DNA from: Terribacillus sp. FSL K6-0262
GTDB taxonomy: Bacteria > Bacillota > Bacilli > Bacillales > Amphibacillaceae
Reading direction: 5' to 3'
Length of the DNA stretch: 64,000 nt
Assembly (NCBI RefSeq): GCF_037977385.1
Contig: NZ_CP150277.1
Coordinates: forward strand, 310,001 to 374,000
Position numbers and translations under genes: made by a program. The notes under the pieces were generated by a model, which saw nothing but the letters and a program-made list of their open reading frames with translations, made no database searches and was not told the origin of the DNA. This document shows positions 1 to 8,292 of this stretch, one piece after another (the first letter of the stretch is position 1; each line of letters starts with the position of its first letter).

Positions 1-186
1 ACGCACGGTGACTAGATGCATATCGCCTTCGCTCTTGTCGCTGCCCTCTACGGATACGATCGGATCAAGAGCATCTGCTGCACCCGGCTTGTATACATAA
101 TACGGCATTCTGTAAACACCGGAGAAACAAAAGACGATAAGCAGCAGCAGAATGACGAACAGGATATAACGTTTGTTCTGTTTCAT
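1..186 (-). CDS. ylbL: YlbL-type PDZ/Lon-like membrane protease, N-terminal fragment
   Basis: Only the first 62 codons are inside the window; the gene runs off the left edge. The visible part is a short basic N-terminus (MKQNKRYILF), one hydrophobic membrane segment at about residues 7-24, and a following stretch with YVYKPGAA, as at the start of YlbL/SepM-family proteases. Those proteins then carry a PDZ domain and a Lon-type Ser/Lys protease domain outside the membrane, which cannot be checked here. An AAGGGG ribosome binding site precedes the ATG. It is divergent from ylbJ, as expected for the ylb cluster. The identity rests on the N-terminus and synteny. Confidence 0.75.
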   Translation of the reverse strand, partial: MKQNKRYILFVILLLLIVFCFSGVYRMPYYVYKPGAADALDPIVSVEGSDKSEGDMHLVTVR

Positions 187-301
187 CTGTTCAGTTCCCC
201 TTCTGTGCCCGCTATCTTCACTTATTCAGAAGAAGAAGCATATTTCCCTTTTGAGCACGCGTATAGTTAAGATAGCCTGTACAAATCGGCTGTATTTAAG
301 T

Positions 302-326
302 GTACTACTTCGAATTCAAGAAGTAC
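302..326. repeat. Inverted repeat in the ylbJ leader
   Basis: GTACTACTT and AAGAAGTAC form a 9-bp inverted repeat with one mismatch around a 7-nt centre that contains an EcoRI-like GAATTC. It lies 27 nt before the ylbJ start. It could be an operator or a small mRNA hairpin; nothing in the sequence decides between these. Confidence 0.4.
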
Positions 327-352
327 AGTTGTCACAAATCGGAGGGATAGTT

Positions 353-1549
353 GTGCAAAAAATGAAATCGGTTCTGCTGGCTGGTTCTGCATTATTGTTG
401 GCATTCAGTCTTATCATGTATCCTGACCCTTCCCTGCAGGCCAGCATTCGTGGATTGAATATGTGGTGGGAAGTGGTTTTTCCATCCCTCCTGCCTTTTT
501 TCATAACTGCAGAACTGCTGATTGCTTTTGGCATGGTACGTTTCATCGGTGTTTTCTGCGAACCGATCATGCGGCCATTATTCAATGTCCCTGGCGTCGG
601 CAGTTTCGTATTGGCTATGGGCATGGCAAGCGGCTATCCTTCAGGCGCAAAGCTGACAAGCCGCCTCCGTCAGGAAAAACAGCTTACGAAAATCGAAGCT
701 GAGCGACTTGTATCATTTACAAATGCCAGCAACCCCCTTTTCATCGTCGGCGTCATTGCCGTGAGTTTTTTCGGAGATGCAGAGCTGGGCATCCTGCTTG
801 CCATTGCGCATTATGGAGGGAATATCCTGGTGGGGATTTGCATGCGTTTCTATGGCCGTACGGAATCCCGCTCTAGTTATGTACGGGAAAAAGGATTGGT
901 CAACAGAGCTTTCCGGGAGCTGCACGAAACGAGAATGGCGGATAAAAGGCCATTCGGTAAGATCTTTGGGGATGCCGTCGTCAATTCCATCCAAACCTTG
1001 CTCATGATCGGCGGATTCATCATTATGTTCTCTGTTTTCAATAAGCTATTATTCATTTTAGGTATCACGGATTTACTGGCCAATGGGCTCCGGATCGTGA
1101 CGGCTATCTTCGGTGTTCCGGCAGACTTGGTCGTCCCGATGTTTTCCGGCTTATTCGAAATCACGATGGGCGGCCAAATGATTGCCCAAGCAGCGGGATC
1201 GAACTTCTTTTTCCCCATTATCGTCGTCAGCTTCATCCTTGCTTTCAACGGCTTTTCAGTACAAGCTCAAGTAGCCAGCATCCTTGCCGAGACAGATATC
1301 CGTTTCGCCCCTTATTTCTTTGCACGCCTGCTGCATGGATTCATTGCAGCCGGATTAGCCGCCACCCTATTCGGGCCGCTTTATGGCAACCATCAAGAAA
1401 CAAGCCTGGCTGCATTCTTACAAGAAAAAACAGCTCCCGATACAATTACGGAGCTGCTTCATGAACTAGCATCTGTCGGACCTGCTTTCACCATCATCAT
1501 GCTTGCCATGGCTGCATTGATCCTGATGAAACGCCGAATGATGGATTAA
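353..1549 (+). CDS. ylbJ: Sporulation integral membrane protein YlbJ
   Basis: Polytopic membrane protein of 398 residues, close to the usual length of YlbJ. In Bacillus it is made in the mother cell under sigma-E and is needed for normal spore cortex. The start is GTG at 353, because GGAGGG sits 6 nt before it; the ATG at 362 is too far from that site and the frame further upstream is non-coding in style. Gly-rich nucleoside-recognition-like (Gate) segments occur near residues 80-150 (GSFVLAMGMASGYPSGAK) and 270-340. The gene ends in a 4-nt tail-to-tail overlap with coaD on the other strand, so the two transcripts must overlap. Confidence 0.9.
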   Translation: MQKMKSVLLAGSALLLAFSLIMYPDPSLQASIRGLNMWWEVVFPSLLPFFITAELLIAFGMVRFIGVFCEPIMRPLFNVPGVGSFVLAMGMASGYPSGAKLTSRLRQEKQLTKIEAERLVSFTNASNPLFIVGVIAVSFFGDAELGILLAIAHYGGNILVGICMRFYGRTESRSSYVREKGLVNRAFRELHETRMADKRPFGKIFGDAVVNSIQTLLMIGGFIIMFSVFNKLLFILGITDLLANGLRIVTAIFGVPADLVVPMFSGLFEITMGGQMIAQAAGSNFFFPIIVVSFILAFNGFSVQAQVASILAETDIRFAPYFFARLLHGFIAAGLAATLFGPLYGNHQETSLAAFLQEKTAPDTITELLHELASVGPAFTIIMLAMAALILMKRRMMD

Positions 1550-2019
1550 AACTTTTGCTTGATGGCTTCCTGTACAGGAGCCGGCACGAGCTTGCTGACA
1601 TCGGCACCAAAGCTTGCCGCCTCCTTGACGATGCTGGAGCTCAGGAAGCTGTAGGCCGAATCTGCCGTAATGAAGAGCGTCTCCAATCCGGGTTCCAAGT
1701 GACGGTTGATTCCGCTGATTTGCATCTCACTTTCAAAATCGCTCACAGCCCGCAATCCGCGGATCAATACCTTAGCATCATGTTTCCTGGCAAAGTCGAC
1801 AGTCAAACCCTCGGCCCTGGCAACCGATACATTCGGTAAATGTTTAACCGACTGCCTTAAAAGCTCCATTCGCTCCGCTTCATTAAAAAGCGGTTTCTTC
1901 TTGCTGTTGACTGCCACGGCAACAATCACTTTCTCGAATATAGCTGCCGCCCGCTGAATGATATCGACATGGCCATTGGTTACCGGATCAAAGGATCCTG
2001 GGTACATTGCAATCGTCAT
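1546..2019 (-). CDS. coaD: Phosphopantetheine adenylyltransferase
   Basis: CoaD transfers AMP from ATP to 4'-phosphopantetheine, the penultimate step of coenzyme A synthesis, in the cytosol. The 157-residue length is typical. The N-terminal GSFDPVTNGH contains the nucleotidyltransferase TxGH motif, and the C-terminal SSSIVKE corresponds to the ISSSxVRE ATP-binding motif. It follows rsmD with an ATGA overlap, so the two are translationally coupled, as in many Firmicutes. Its stop codon overlaps that of ylbJ on the opposite strand. Confidence 0.97.
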   Translation of the reverse strand: MTIAMYPGSFDPVTNGHVDIIQRAAAIFEKVIVAVAVNSKKKPLFNEAERMELLRQSVKHLPNVSVARAEGLTVDFARKHDAKVLIRGLRAVSDFESEMQISGINRHLEPGLETLFITADSAYSFLSSSIVKEAASFGADVSKLVPAPVQEAIKQKF

Positions 2020-2585
2020 TGCTCATCCTCCCGCGCAACTTGATAGATCGTAATTGCAGTTGTATTTCCATAGACATCCCTTTTCACTGCTTGCAATCCA
2101 GCGATGAACTCTGGCAGCTCCTTCTTGGCATCGTGTTCACAGACAATGCGGCCATGTGGCTGTAGTATGCCAGCTTCGCTGATTCGCTCGAGCAAGTCCT
2201 CGTATGACATCTTTTGATAAGGCGGATCCAAAAAAATCAGGCTGAATCGTTTTTCCCTTTTCGCGACGGCCTTCAGTGCGCGCAGAGCATCGTTCCGATA
2301 AACTTCCGCCTGATGTGTCAGCCTTAGTGCAGTCAGATTCTGCTTGATCGTTTCGACGGCTTTGCCTTGCTTATCGACAAAAATACAATGTGTCATTCCC
2401 CTGCTCAATGCCTCGATGCCCAGTCCGCCGCTCCCTGCAAACAAATCAAGGCATTCCCCTCCATCAAAAAAAGGACCAAGCACTGAGAACAGGCTTTCCT
2501 TCACTTTGTCCGTCGTCGGTCTTGTAAGCTGGTTCGGCACAGCCTTCAATGCCCTTCCTTTATGCTCCCCTGCAATAACTCGCAT
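2016..2585 (-). CDS. rsmD: 16S rRNA (guanine(966)-N2)-methyltransferase RsmD
   Basis: SAM-dependent methyltransferase of 189 residues that modifies G966 of 16S rRNA. The SAM-binding motif LDLFAGSGGLGIEALSRG is at about residues 45-62, and the catalytic LDPPY motif near residue 130. I place the start at the ATG that gives MRVIAGEHKG, the usual RsmD N-terminus; AAGGAG lies 9 nt before it. A longer in-frame reading exists upstream but has no family resemblance. It forms a two-gene unit with coaD through a 4-nt overlap. Confidence 0.95.
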   Translation of the reverse strand: MRVIAGEHKGRALKAVPNQLTRPTTDKVKESLFSVLGPFFDGGECLDLFAGSGGLGIEALSRGMTHCIFVDKQGKAVETIKQNLTALRLTHQAEVYRNDALRALKAVAKREKRFSLIFLDPPYQKMSYEDLLERISEAGILQPHGRIVCEHDAKKELPEFIAGLQAVKRDVYGNTTAITIYQVAREDEQ

Positions 2586-2768
2586 CACATTACACTCCTT
2601 CAAAAAAACGATGTATATTCCTTCCTGAACCGGACCATACTGTACTATTGAAGCGGCTATCACGCTAATAGCTGCTTCATGAACACGGAGAAGACTTACG
2701 TTTCCCCATAAGCTCTTCCTCCGGTTTCTCCTCTCCCTTTGCCTGTTGTTTTCACTGGAAACAAAGGC

Positions 2769-2800
2769 GCCTGCAGGGCATTTCCCTGCAGGCTTTTTTT
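2769..2800 (-). terminator. Stem-loop after ylbG
   Basis: Perfect 10-bp inverted repeat GCCTGCAGGG/CCCTGCAGGC just past the ylbG stop. The long T tract is on the plus-strand side (2794-2800), where no gene is being read. In the ylbG direction the tail is only GCGCCTTTGTTT. It is therefore a weak or bidirectional terminator. Confidence 0.5.
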
Positions 2801-3074
2801 ATATCCCGATCTTATAATCGTATTCTTTCGCTTTATCCTGTTTCGCATTCTCGAAATCGGTACGAACGAATGGACGATAGCTCAGGGCAGTCCTGGAAAC
2901 GAACGGCAGTCTTTGCAATGCCGCTTCCTTCTCTTCGGCCTCCTCCATATTCACATAAATCATTGCATACTTCTGCTTCTTGGATACGAAAACCAAATGT
3001 CCGTGCCGCTTCAGCTGCTTGATATTTTTCATATGCTGGAACCATACGACGATTCCCTGCCGTTTTGTCAACAT
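2799..3074 (-). CDS. ylbG: YlbG family protein (DUF2129)
   Basis: Small cytosolic protein of 91 residues and unknown function. The central VFVSKKQKYAMIYVN and the C-terminal DKAKEYDYKIGI match the conserved YlbG ends. The start is the ATG at 3074 giving MLTKRQGIVVW, preceded by GAGGAA; the frame stays open upstream but lacks a ribosome binding site. It follows ylbF, but a strong terminator lies between them, so it is probably expressed from readthrough or a weak promoter of its own. Confidence 0.85.
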   Translation of the reverse strand: MLTKRQGIVVWFQHMKNIKQLKRHGHLVFVSKKQKYAMIYVNMEEAEEKEAALQRLPFVSRTALSYRPFVRTDFENAKQDKAKEYDYKIGI

Positions 3075-3140
3075 AAATGATGTTCCTCGCTTTACAGCTT
3101 TTTTCTTAGTGTAGCAAAGCCTGGCCCCTCGGAGCAACAC

Positions 3141-3171
3141 AAAAAAACCGGCAAGCTAAAAAGCTTGCCGG
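3141..3171 (-). terminator. Rho-independent terminator after ylbF
   Basis: Perfect 10-bp stem CCGGCAAGCT/AGCTTGCCGG (in the minus-strand reading) with a 4-nt loop, followed by seven T residues. It starts 7 nt past the ylbF stop codon. Confidence 0.9.
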
Positions 3172-3177
3172 ATAATG

Positions 3178-3615
3178 TCAGGAAGCACACCCGCAGGCGC
3201 CGCCGCTTCCGCAGCCGCAGCCGGAGTCCTTCCAAGCTGCCCCTGCCCGTGGTGCCTTGACATTCTCGCTCACTGTTACAGCGAGTTTGGCACTAATATC
3301 ATCAAGCAGTTTTTGCAGATTCCGTTCTGCTATCTTAAAGGCCGCAACGTTGGCATCCATATCCATCTCACGCTTCTTGCTGCGGATTTCCTTCATGATG
3401 AAGCTGTAATCAGGGTGGTATCGGCCGAATCGCTGCACTTCTTCATATTGTTCCTTTATTGCTGTGAATGCGTCGATTTTAGCTTTCGTCTCACTATCCT
3501 GGTAGAGCTTGGCTTGCGCGGAGCTATATGCTGCCATGACATCTGATTCACGAATCATCTGCCCCAATCGCTCAGATTTCTCCAATAGTTCAACGAATTC
3601 CATAGTTGCAAACAT
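3178..3615 (-). CDS. ylbF: YlbF/RicF, subunit of the RicAFT (Y) complex
   Basis: Helical protein of 145 residues in the YlbF/YmcA family. In B. subtilis it forms a complex with YmcA and YaaT that binds iron-sulfur clusters and affects RNase Y-dependent mRNA maturation, competence, sporulation and biofilm formation. The C-terminal tail is a cysteine cluster with Cys at 133, 135, 141 and 143 in a Gly-rich context, consistent with cluster ligands. The start at 3615 is set by GGGGAGGT, 6 nt upstream. ylbE lies upstream with a 50-nt gap, and a strong terminator follows the gene. Confidence 0.92.
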   Translation of the reverse strand: MFATMEFVELLEKSERLGQMIRESDVMAAYSSAQAKLYQDSETKAKIDAFTAIKEQYEEVQRFGRYHPDYSFIMKEIRSKKREMDMDANVAAFKIAERNLQKLLDDISAKLAVTVSENVKAPRAGAAWKDSGCGCGSGGACGCAS

Positions 3616-3665
3616 AGAACCACCTCCCCTACTATCATACCAAATAATAGGGAAATGAAAAGTGT

Positions 3666-3899
3666 TTAATCCCGCATCGCCCTCGCCATTTGTATCAGCA
3701 TATTGACCATGCTCAGCTGCTCCCCGAATTGTCCGATGCGCTGTGGTACCGTTTTGCCGTAGAAATGCTTCGCCTGTTTTTCCAGCTCGGCGAATGCGTC
3801 CGGATCACGGGCGAGTGTACGATACCATATCGGATGAAGCCTGACAAAACGGAGCAATTCCTCCCGATGCTGCAGCCTTTGATATATTTCCTGCCGCAT
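3666..3899 (-). CDS. ylbE: YlbE-like protein
   Basis: Small protein of 77 residues with the YlbE-like pattern: RQEIYQRLQHREELLRFVRL, then HPIWYRTLARDP and a KHFYGKTVPQRI segment. Its function is unknown and no enzymatic motif is seen. Two adjacent ATG codons follow GGGAGGT. I chose the second (3899), because its spacing of about 7 nt is better; the first is at 3902. It sits 14 nt downstream of ylbD and is probably co-transcribed with ylbD and ylbF. Confidence 0.8.
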   Translation of the reverse strand: MRQEIYQRLQHREELLRFVRLHPIWYRTLARDPDAFAELEKQAKHFYGKTVPQRIGQFGEQLSMVNMLIQMARAMRD

Positions 3900-3913
3900 C
3901 ATTCAACCTCCCT

Positions 3914-4318
3914 TTAGTCCCTGTGGAAAAATGTGGGTGCCTGCTTCTTTGCCGGCAGCTGCTGCTTGACTCCTTGATATTGGGCTATCAATTGCTTGAT
4001 ATTATCCAGTGCACCATTCAGCTGATGGATATGACCCTGCAGTTTCTGCAAATCGAATTGATTTGCCATGCCCATCACCTTATTGAACATCTCTTTGCCT
4101 GCTTCCTGTGACTCTGTATCCGCTCTCCCTGTCTGTTCTTCGTTTTCTTTATATGCCTGCCAGCTTGGATCCTCCTCACCCAACAATACCCACTTTTCAT
4201 AGTAAGGCTGCCATCCTGTCTGATTTTGCCTGACCTCACGGATCAGCTTTGGATGCTGTTGGACGAATTGTCTGAATGCCTGGATCGAAGGATGCAAATT
4301 CGTATCTGACATTGCCAT
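3914..4318 (-). CDS. ylbD: YlbD family spore coat protein
   Basis: Protein of 134 residues in the YlbD family, described as a spore coat component in B. subtilis. It has an N-terminal helical region (about 1-60, with HPKLIREVRQN and a GWQPYYEKW aromatic patch) and a second, probably coiled-coil region at about 85-120 rich in Gln, Leu and Asn. AGGAG precedes the ATG. It lies between ylbC and ylbE on the same strand. The coat assignment comes from the family, not from a motif. Confidence 0.8.
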   Translation of the reverse strand: MAMSDTNLHPSIQAFRQFVQQHPKLIREVRQNQTGWQPYYEKWVLLGEEDPSWQAYKENEEQTGRADTESQEAGKEMFNKVMGMANQFDLQKLQGHIHQLNGALDNIKQLIAQYQGVKQQLPAKKQAPTFFHRD

Positions 4319-4382
4319 TCATCTCCTAACCTGAATATGACCCTCTCTGCCCAATATATGAAAAAACAGGTGCAATGACACA

Positions 4383-4417
4383 AATGACCGGGATCCTTTA
4401 ACGGAAACCCGGTCATT
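4383..4417 (-). terminator. Stem-loop at the end of ylbC
   Basis: Ten-bp inverted repeat AATGACCGGG/CCCGGTCATT that overlaps the ylbC stop codon. In the gene direction it is followed by the weak tail TGTGTC, so termination may be partial. Confidence 0.5.
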
Positions 4418-5438
4418 GCAAGAGGAAGTTCTGGGTATAGTAATAACGATACACACCCACCCCAAGTTCTTCATATGTTGCATCAAGCATCGTTTTTCGG
4501 TGACCCTCGCTGTTCAGCCAGCCGATCATTGCTGCCAGGGCATCTGTATAGCCAGCGGCAATATTCTCCCCCGCACTTTGGAAACGCACTTGACCATCTG
4601 CCAGTCTGTCACCCAGCTCCTCGCCATTCGGCGTCACATGTGAGAAATACTGCTGTTTTTGCATATCCTCACTATGACCGAGGGCAACCGCCGCAACTTC
4701 GTCATTCCATTTCAATGGCGGGACATCGAAATGTGCACGCAAGACATTGGTTATATCGATGATTTGCTGCTCCATCCCATCCTGCACTTGCTGCCAATCA
4801 TCGTCGGAAAGCTGCGGCTGCTCAGGCAGCCCGCCTGTATAGGTCACATCGTATGGCCGTTCCAAGATCAGCTGTTCGTCAGTCAGCACACGGACTGCCG
4901 TAAGTTCATCATCGAAGGTATCAAAGTAAAATTGGGCGAACAGCCCATCCCCGATTTGGGCAAGCGGCTGGATCTGCTGATCCTTCTCCTTTAGCTTGAA
5001 TGTGTACCGATTGCTTCCATAACGAAAAGATACCTCTTCCTCAAGAGGATAATCCTCTTCCACTTCCTCACGGCTTGCGCCGATTTCTGTTTTGGCAAGC
5101 GATGCTTCGCCGACTGCGAAGGCAGTGATGATACGATCATCCTTTACGCCATACTGGGCATAGGCATCGCCTTTATCATATATATACCAATCATAGCCGT
5201 AAGAGGATTTGTCAATTCTATCCGGTTCGCCTTGATCCTCTTTTAATGTTTCCGGTTCCTGGTTGATCCACCGTTCCATATCGCCGTTCGGCTTCTGGGC
5301 AGCTTCTGCTTTTTGCGCATTCTCAGTATTTTTCTGTCTTGCATCCTGGGCTGGGCCAAGATAATCATCTTTATTCCAAAAGAACAGAACACCCGCCCCC
5401 ACTACGAGAAGCAATAACACAATTCGCAAGCTCTTCAA
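4413..5438 (-). CDS. ylbC: Membrane-anchored CAP/SCP domain protein YlbC
   Basis: Protein of 341 residues with an N-terminal membrane anchor (about 4-21), a short Gln/Ala/Lys-rich linker, a CAP-associated domain (about 55-200), and a C-terminal CAP (YkwD-like SCP) domain at about 215-341. The CAP domain shows ALGHSEDMQKQQYFSHVTP, AGENIAAGY and GHRKTMLD. It is predicted to act outside the membrane; the molecular activity of bacterial CAP proteins is unsettled. The start codon is TTG at 5438, because AAGGGGG lies about 8 nt before it and the nearby ATG is out of frame. Confidence 0.88.
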   Translation of the reverse strand: MKSLRIVLLLLVVGAGVLFFWNKDDYLGPAQDARQKNTENAQKAEAAQKPNGDMERWINQEPETLKEDQGEPDRIDKSSYGYDWYIYDKGDAYAQYGVKDDRIITAFAVGEASLAKTEIGASREEVEEDYPLEEEVSFRYGSNRYTFKLKEKDQQIQPLAQIGDGLFAQFYFDTFDDELTAVRVLTDEQLILERPYDVTYTGGLPEQPQLSDDDWQQVQDGMEQQIIDITNVLRAHFDVPPLKWNDEVAAVALGHSEDMQKQQYFSHVTPNGEELGDRLADGQVRFQSAGENIAAGYTDALAAMIGWLNSEGHRKTMLDATYEELGVGVYRYYYTQNFLLQ

Positions 5439-5519
5439 GCATCCTGCCCCCTTTCCATCAGTTGCCCCCTATTATAATATAAATCCCAATCCAGAGATAG
5501 CCGACTCCTTCGACAAGCT

Positions 5520-6040
5520 TCACATACCATCTGCTGGCAGCAGGTGACCGTATGTCCTGAACTGGACCAAACCGTCAATCTCACCAAGCTTCCGGAAGCC
5601 GCATCTTGTCAAAACTTGCTGCTTATTGCTTCCTCCGGTTTACAGAAGGCATGGATCGTTTCGATGCCATGCTGCAAAAGCCAATCGCAAATGCCCACGA
5701 TTGCTTCATCCTCATACCTTTTTCCTGACATCTCCTTGCGAATATGGAAATGCAGCTCCGCTTGCATCGAGTCATATACCGGTTGTTTAACCATGATATG
5801 CCCGACCATTTCCTTCTTGTATTTTGTATGCAGGATCCACGGTCCGAATCCGGATTTTATCAGCCCAGTTTCCATTTCCTCTAAATAAAAGGGCAGCTCT
5901 GCTTTCAAAGCATTCGTCGGCCAATCGGTCACATGCGATATACCCTGCTCATAGAAGAAGGTGACCGGGTAGCGAACGAGCTGCTTCCCCATTTCCAGTG
6001 TCATAGCTTTCAAATTCAAGCGCGGTGTTTCCATATCCAT
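5520..6040 (-). pseudogene. GNAT acetyltransferase with a single frameshift near the C-terminus
   Basis: The frame starting at 6040 reads as a RimJ/RimL-like GNAT acetyltransferase (METPRLNLKAM start; VGHIMV core strand; YEDEAIVGICDWLLQHGIE helix) but stops at 5609 after KPEEAISSKF. Moving by one base restores the missing family end: VLTRCGFRKLGEI, then a stop at 5520. One lost G in the run AAGTTTTGACA explains it. The restored product would be about 173 residues. The start is taken at the ATG after GAGGG. Either the gene was recently inactivated or this is a sequence error. The acceptor substrate is unknown. Confidence 0.8.
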
Positions 6041-6108
6041 TCCATTTCCCTCTCTCCAAAAAAGCACATTTACCATTCTATTCCCGTAATTTCCATCTCC
6101 ATAAACAC

Positions 6109-6140
6109 AAAAAAAGACACCTCCTTATAAAGGAAGCATC
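6109..6140 (-). terminator. Terminator after ctaB
   Basis: Eleven-bp GU-containing stem GATGCTTCCTT/AAGGAGGTGTC in the minus-strand reading, followed by seven T residues. It lies 13 nt past the ctaB stop. Confidence 0.85.
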
Positions 6141-6152
6141 TTCGCAATAGGA

Positions 6153-7088
6153 TCAGAATATCGCAGGAGTTGTAAATACTACAAGTGCGATAAAGAAAAT
6201 CATCAAGTAATTCAGGCTGTAGACAAACATCCATGTAGCCCATTTCAAGTCATCTTTCATGAAGAATCCAGCAATGCCGATCGCAAGCCACCCAACATTC
6301 AATACGCTGGCAATGGCGACGAACACGGTTCCTAGCGTTGTTAAGTAAAATGGCAGCGGAAGCAAACATGCTGTGTAAACGACAATCTGACGTTTCGTGA
6401 TTCCGAAGCCATAAACCGATGGCAGCATCGGTATATTCGCAGCCTTGTAATCTTCCGCTTTTCTCATGGCCAAGGCCAAGAAATGCGGTGTCTGCCAGAT
6501 GAACATGATGGCGAAAACGATCCAAGCCTCTGTGCTCAAGCTTCCATCGATGGCGGCATAACCGATCAGCGGCGGAACCGCGCCGGAAAAGCTTCCGATC
6601 GCTGTATTGATTGTGTAGCGGCGCTTGGACCACATCGTATAAAGCACTACATAAGCAAACCAGCCGAACATGCCGATTAGTGCTGCTTGCCATGTTGTAA
6701 GGAAAAGGAATCCCACACCGAGGACCGTGAAGCCGATCCCCATCGTAAGTACGACAGAAAGAGGGATGGTACCTGTTACAGTCGGCCGTTTCTTCGTCCT
6801 CTGCATGATATGATCAATGTCACGATCATAATAGTTATTGATGACACAACCGCCTGCAATGACCAGCCCGCTGCCGATCATCATGTAAATAAATGCGGGG
6901 ATATGGTCGACAAATTGCTCATTTGTCATATAAAGTGCGAGCCAGAAACCACCGAAAGCGGTCAATAGATTCGAATTTATAATACCTGTTTTTATAAGTG
7001 CTTTAAAGTCTGTCCAAAGACTAGTGGCAGAATCAGCCTGTTCGGCGCCATTCAACACTTGTGAAGAAGTTGATTCGATTTTTTCCAC
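6153..7088 (-). CDS. ctaB: Protohaem IX farnesyltransferase (haem O synthase)
   Basis: Polytopic UbiA-family prenyltransferase of 311 residues that adds a farnesyl group to protohaem, giving haem O for haem-copper oxidases. The Asp-rich motif NNYYDRDIDHIMQRTKKRP is near residue 95, and the second loop DYKAANIPMLPSVYG near residue 215. I choose GTG at 7088 after AAAGGA, which gives the normal family length; the frame continues upstream with a Cys- and Lys-rich sequence unlike CtaB. It is divergent from ctaA, the next enzyme, across 263 bp. Confidence 0.95.
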   Translation of the reverse strand: MEKIESTSSQVLNGAEQADSATSLWTDFKALIKTGIINSNLLTAFGGFWLALYMTNEQFVDHIPAFIYMMIGSGLVIAGGCVINNYYDRDIDHIMQRTKKRPTVTGTIPLSVVLTMGIGFTVLGVGFLFLTTWQAALIGMFGWFAYVVLYTMWSKRRYTINTAIGSFSGAVPPLIGYAAIDGSLSTEAWIVFAIMFIWQTPHFLALAMRKAEDYKAANIPMLPSVYGFGITKRQIVVYTACLLPLPFYLTTLGTVFVAIASVLNVGWLAIGIAGFFMKDDLKWATWMFVYSLNYLMIFFIALVVFTTPAIF

Positions 7089-7351
7089 ACCAGCACATCC
7101 TTTCTGCTTGGTTACACATAATTCTTGTATTCTATCACACTTTTTACATTGTAACACGTCAGACTTCTTCAAATGAAACGGTTTATGACAATTTGCTGAA
7201 CTAACTCCAGTCTTTACAGCTTATTGCTAAAATAGACGGTCACAGGTCATAAAATTGACAAGAAATTCTTCTATTTTAAAAGCCCTTTCGTGTTACGATA
7301 GGCATGATTGTTTTTATCATTGCTTAAAGTCTGTATAAGAGGTGTTCATAC

Positions 7352-8257
7352 ATGAAATTATTGAAATTCTTATCGGTGATCGGCAGTGTGGGGATGCTGT
7401 TCGTCCTATTGGGCGGCGCCCTGGTCACCAAAACGGGATCCGAAGATGGATGCGGACAGAGCTGGCCATTATGTGAAGGGGCTTTGACCAATATCACACC
7501 GGAATTGGTCATTGAATCCGCCCATCGTTTCGTTTCTTCGGCAATGGGCGTCGTCATCATCTTGCTTGCAATCCTCGCATGGCGAAAAATCGGACACATC
7601 CGCGAAGTGAAATTCCTGTCCGTAGTGGCTGTATTCTTTCTGATTCTCCAAGCACTGATCGGTGCTGCAGCAGTTGTTTGGCAGCAATCGGACACCGTGC
7701 TGGCACTTCATTTCGGCATTTCGCTGATTTCTTTCGCTTCTGTCCTGCTGCTTACCCTTTTGGTTTTCGAAGTGGACAAGAAGTTTGATGCGCGCGCACT
7801 TGTGATCAGAAAAGGAATGCGGATCCAATTTTATCTGCATACCATTTTCATTTATCTCGTCGTCTATACCGGAGCCCTTGTACGGCATATGAATGCCAGT
7901 CTTGTATGCGGGGACTTCCCGCTCTGTTCCAACTCTGATCCAGGTCTCTTTGGGTTAAGCACGGCACAGATGGTACAGATGCTCCATCGCGGCGCTGCCA
8001 TGCTGGCGCTTGTCTGGTCCTTCATCATCATGGTGCAAGTGATCCGCCGTTACAAAGAGCATGCAGTGATGTCCAAAGGCTGGATCATCAGCTTCTGTCT
8101 CTTGGCAGCACAAGCAATAGCCGGTGTGCTTGTCATTTTCACCGGTATGAATCTATTTGTAGCCCTGCTCCATTCTTTGATCATCAGCGTCTACTTCGGA
8201 ATAATGACGTATTATATCATGCTGTCCTTCCGCAGCGCGAAATATGAAAAGGAATAA
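7352..8257 (+). CDS. ctaA: Haem A synthase
   Basis: CtaA oxidises the methyl group of haem O to a formyl group, giving haem A for aa3-type oxidases. The 301-residue membrane protein has eight predicted helices in two similar halves. Conserved His residues are visible in SAHRF, LALHFGI, MLHRGAAM and ALLHSLI. Both extracellular Cys pairs of the Bacillus type are present (GCGQSWPLC and VCGDFPLC). AGAGGTG precedes the ATG. It converges on pycA over a shared terminator. Confidence 0.97.
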   Translation: MKLLKFLSVIGSVGMLFVLLGGALVTKTGSEDGCGQSWPLCEGALTNITPELVIESAHRFVSSAMGVVIILLAILAWRKIGHIREVKFLSVVAVFFLILQALIGAAAVVWQQSDTVLALHFGISLISFASVLLLTLLVFEVDKKFDARALVIRKGMRIQFYLHTIFIYLVVYTGALVRHMNASLVCGDFPLCSNSDPGLFGLSTAQMVQMLHRGAAMLALVWSFIIMVQVIRRYKEHAVMSKGWIISFCLLAAQAIAGVLVIFTGMNLFVALLHSLIISVYFGIMTYYIMLSFRSAKYEKE

Positions 8258-8259
8258 AA

Positions 8260-8292
8260 AAATCCACTGCCGTGTCGGCAGTGGATTTTCCT
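8260..8292. terminator. Bidirectional terminator between ctaA and pycA
   Basis: Perfect stem AATCCACTGCC/GGCAGTGGATT with a 5-nt loop. T-rich tails lie on both sides (TTTTCCTTT after ctaA, seven T residues after pycA), so it can end both converging transcripts. Confidence 0.93.
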
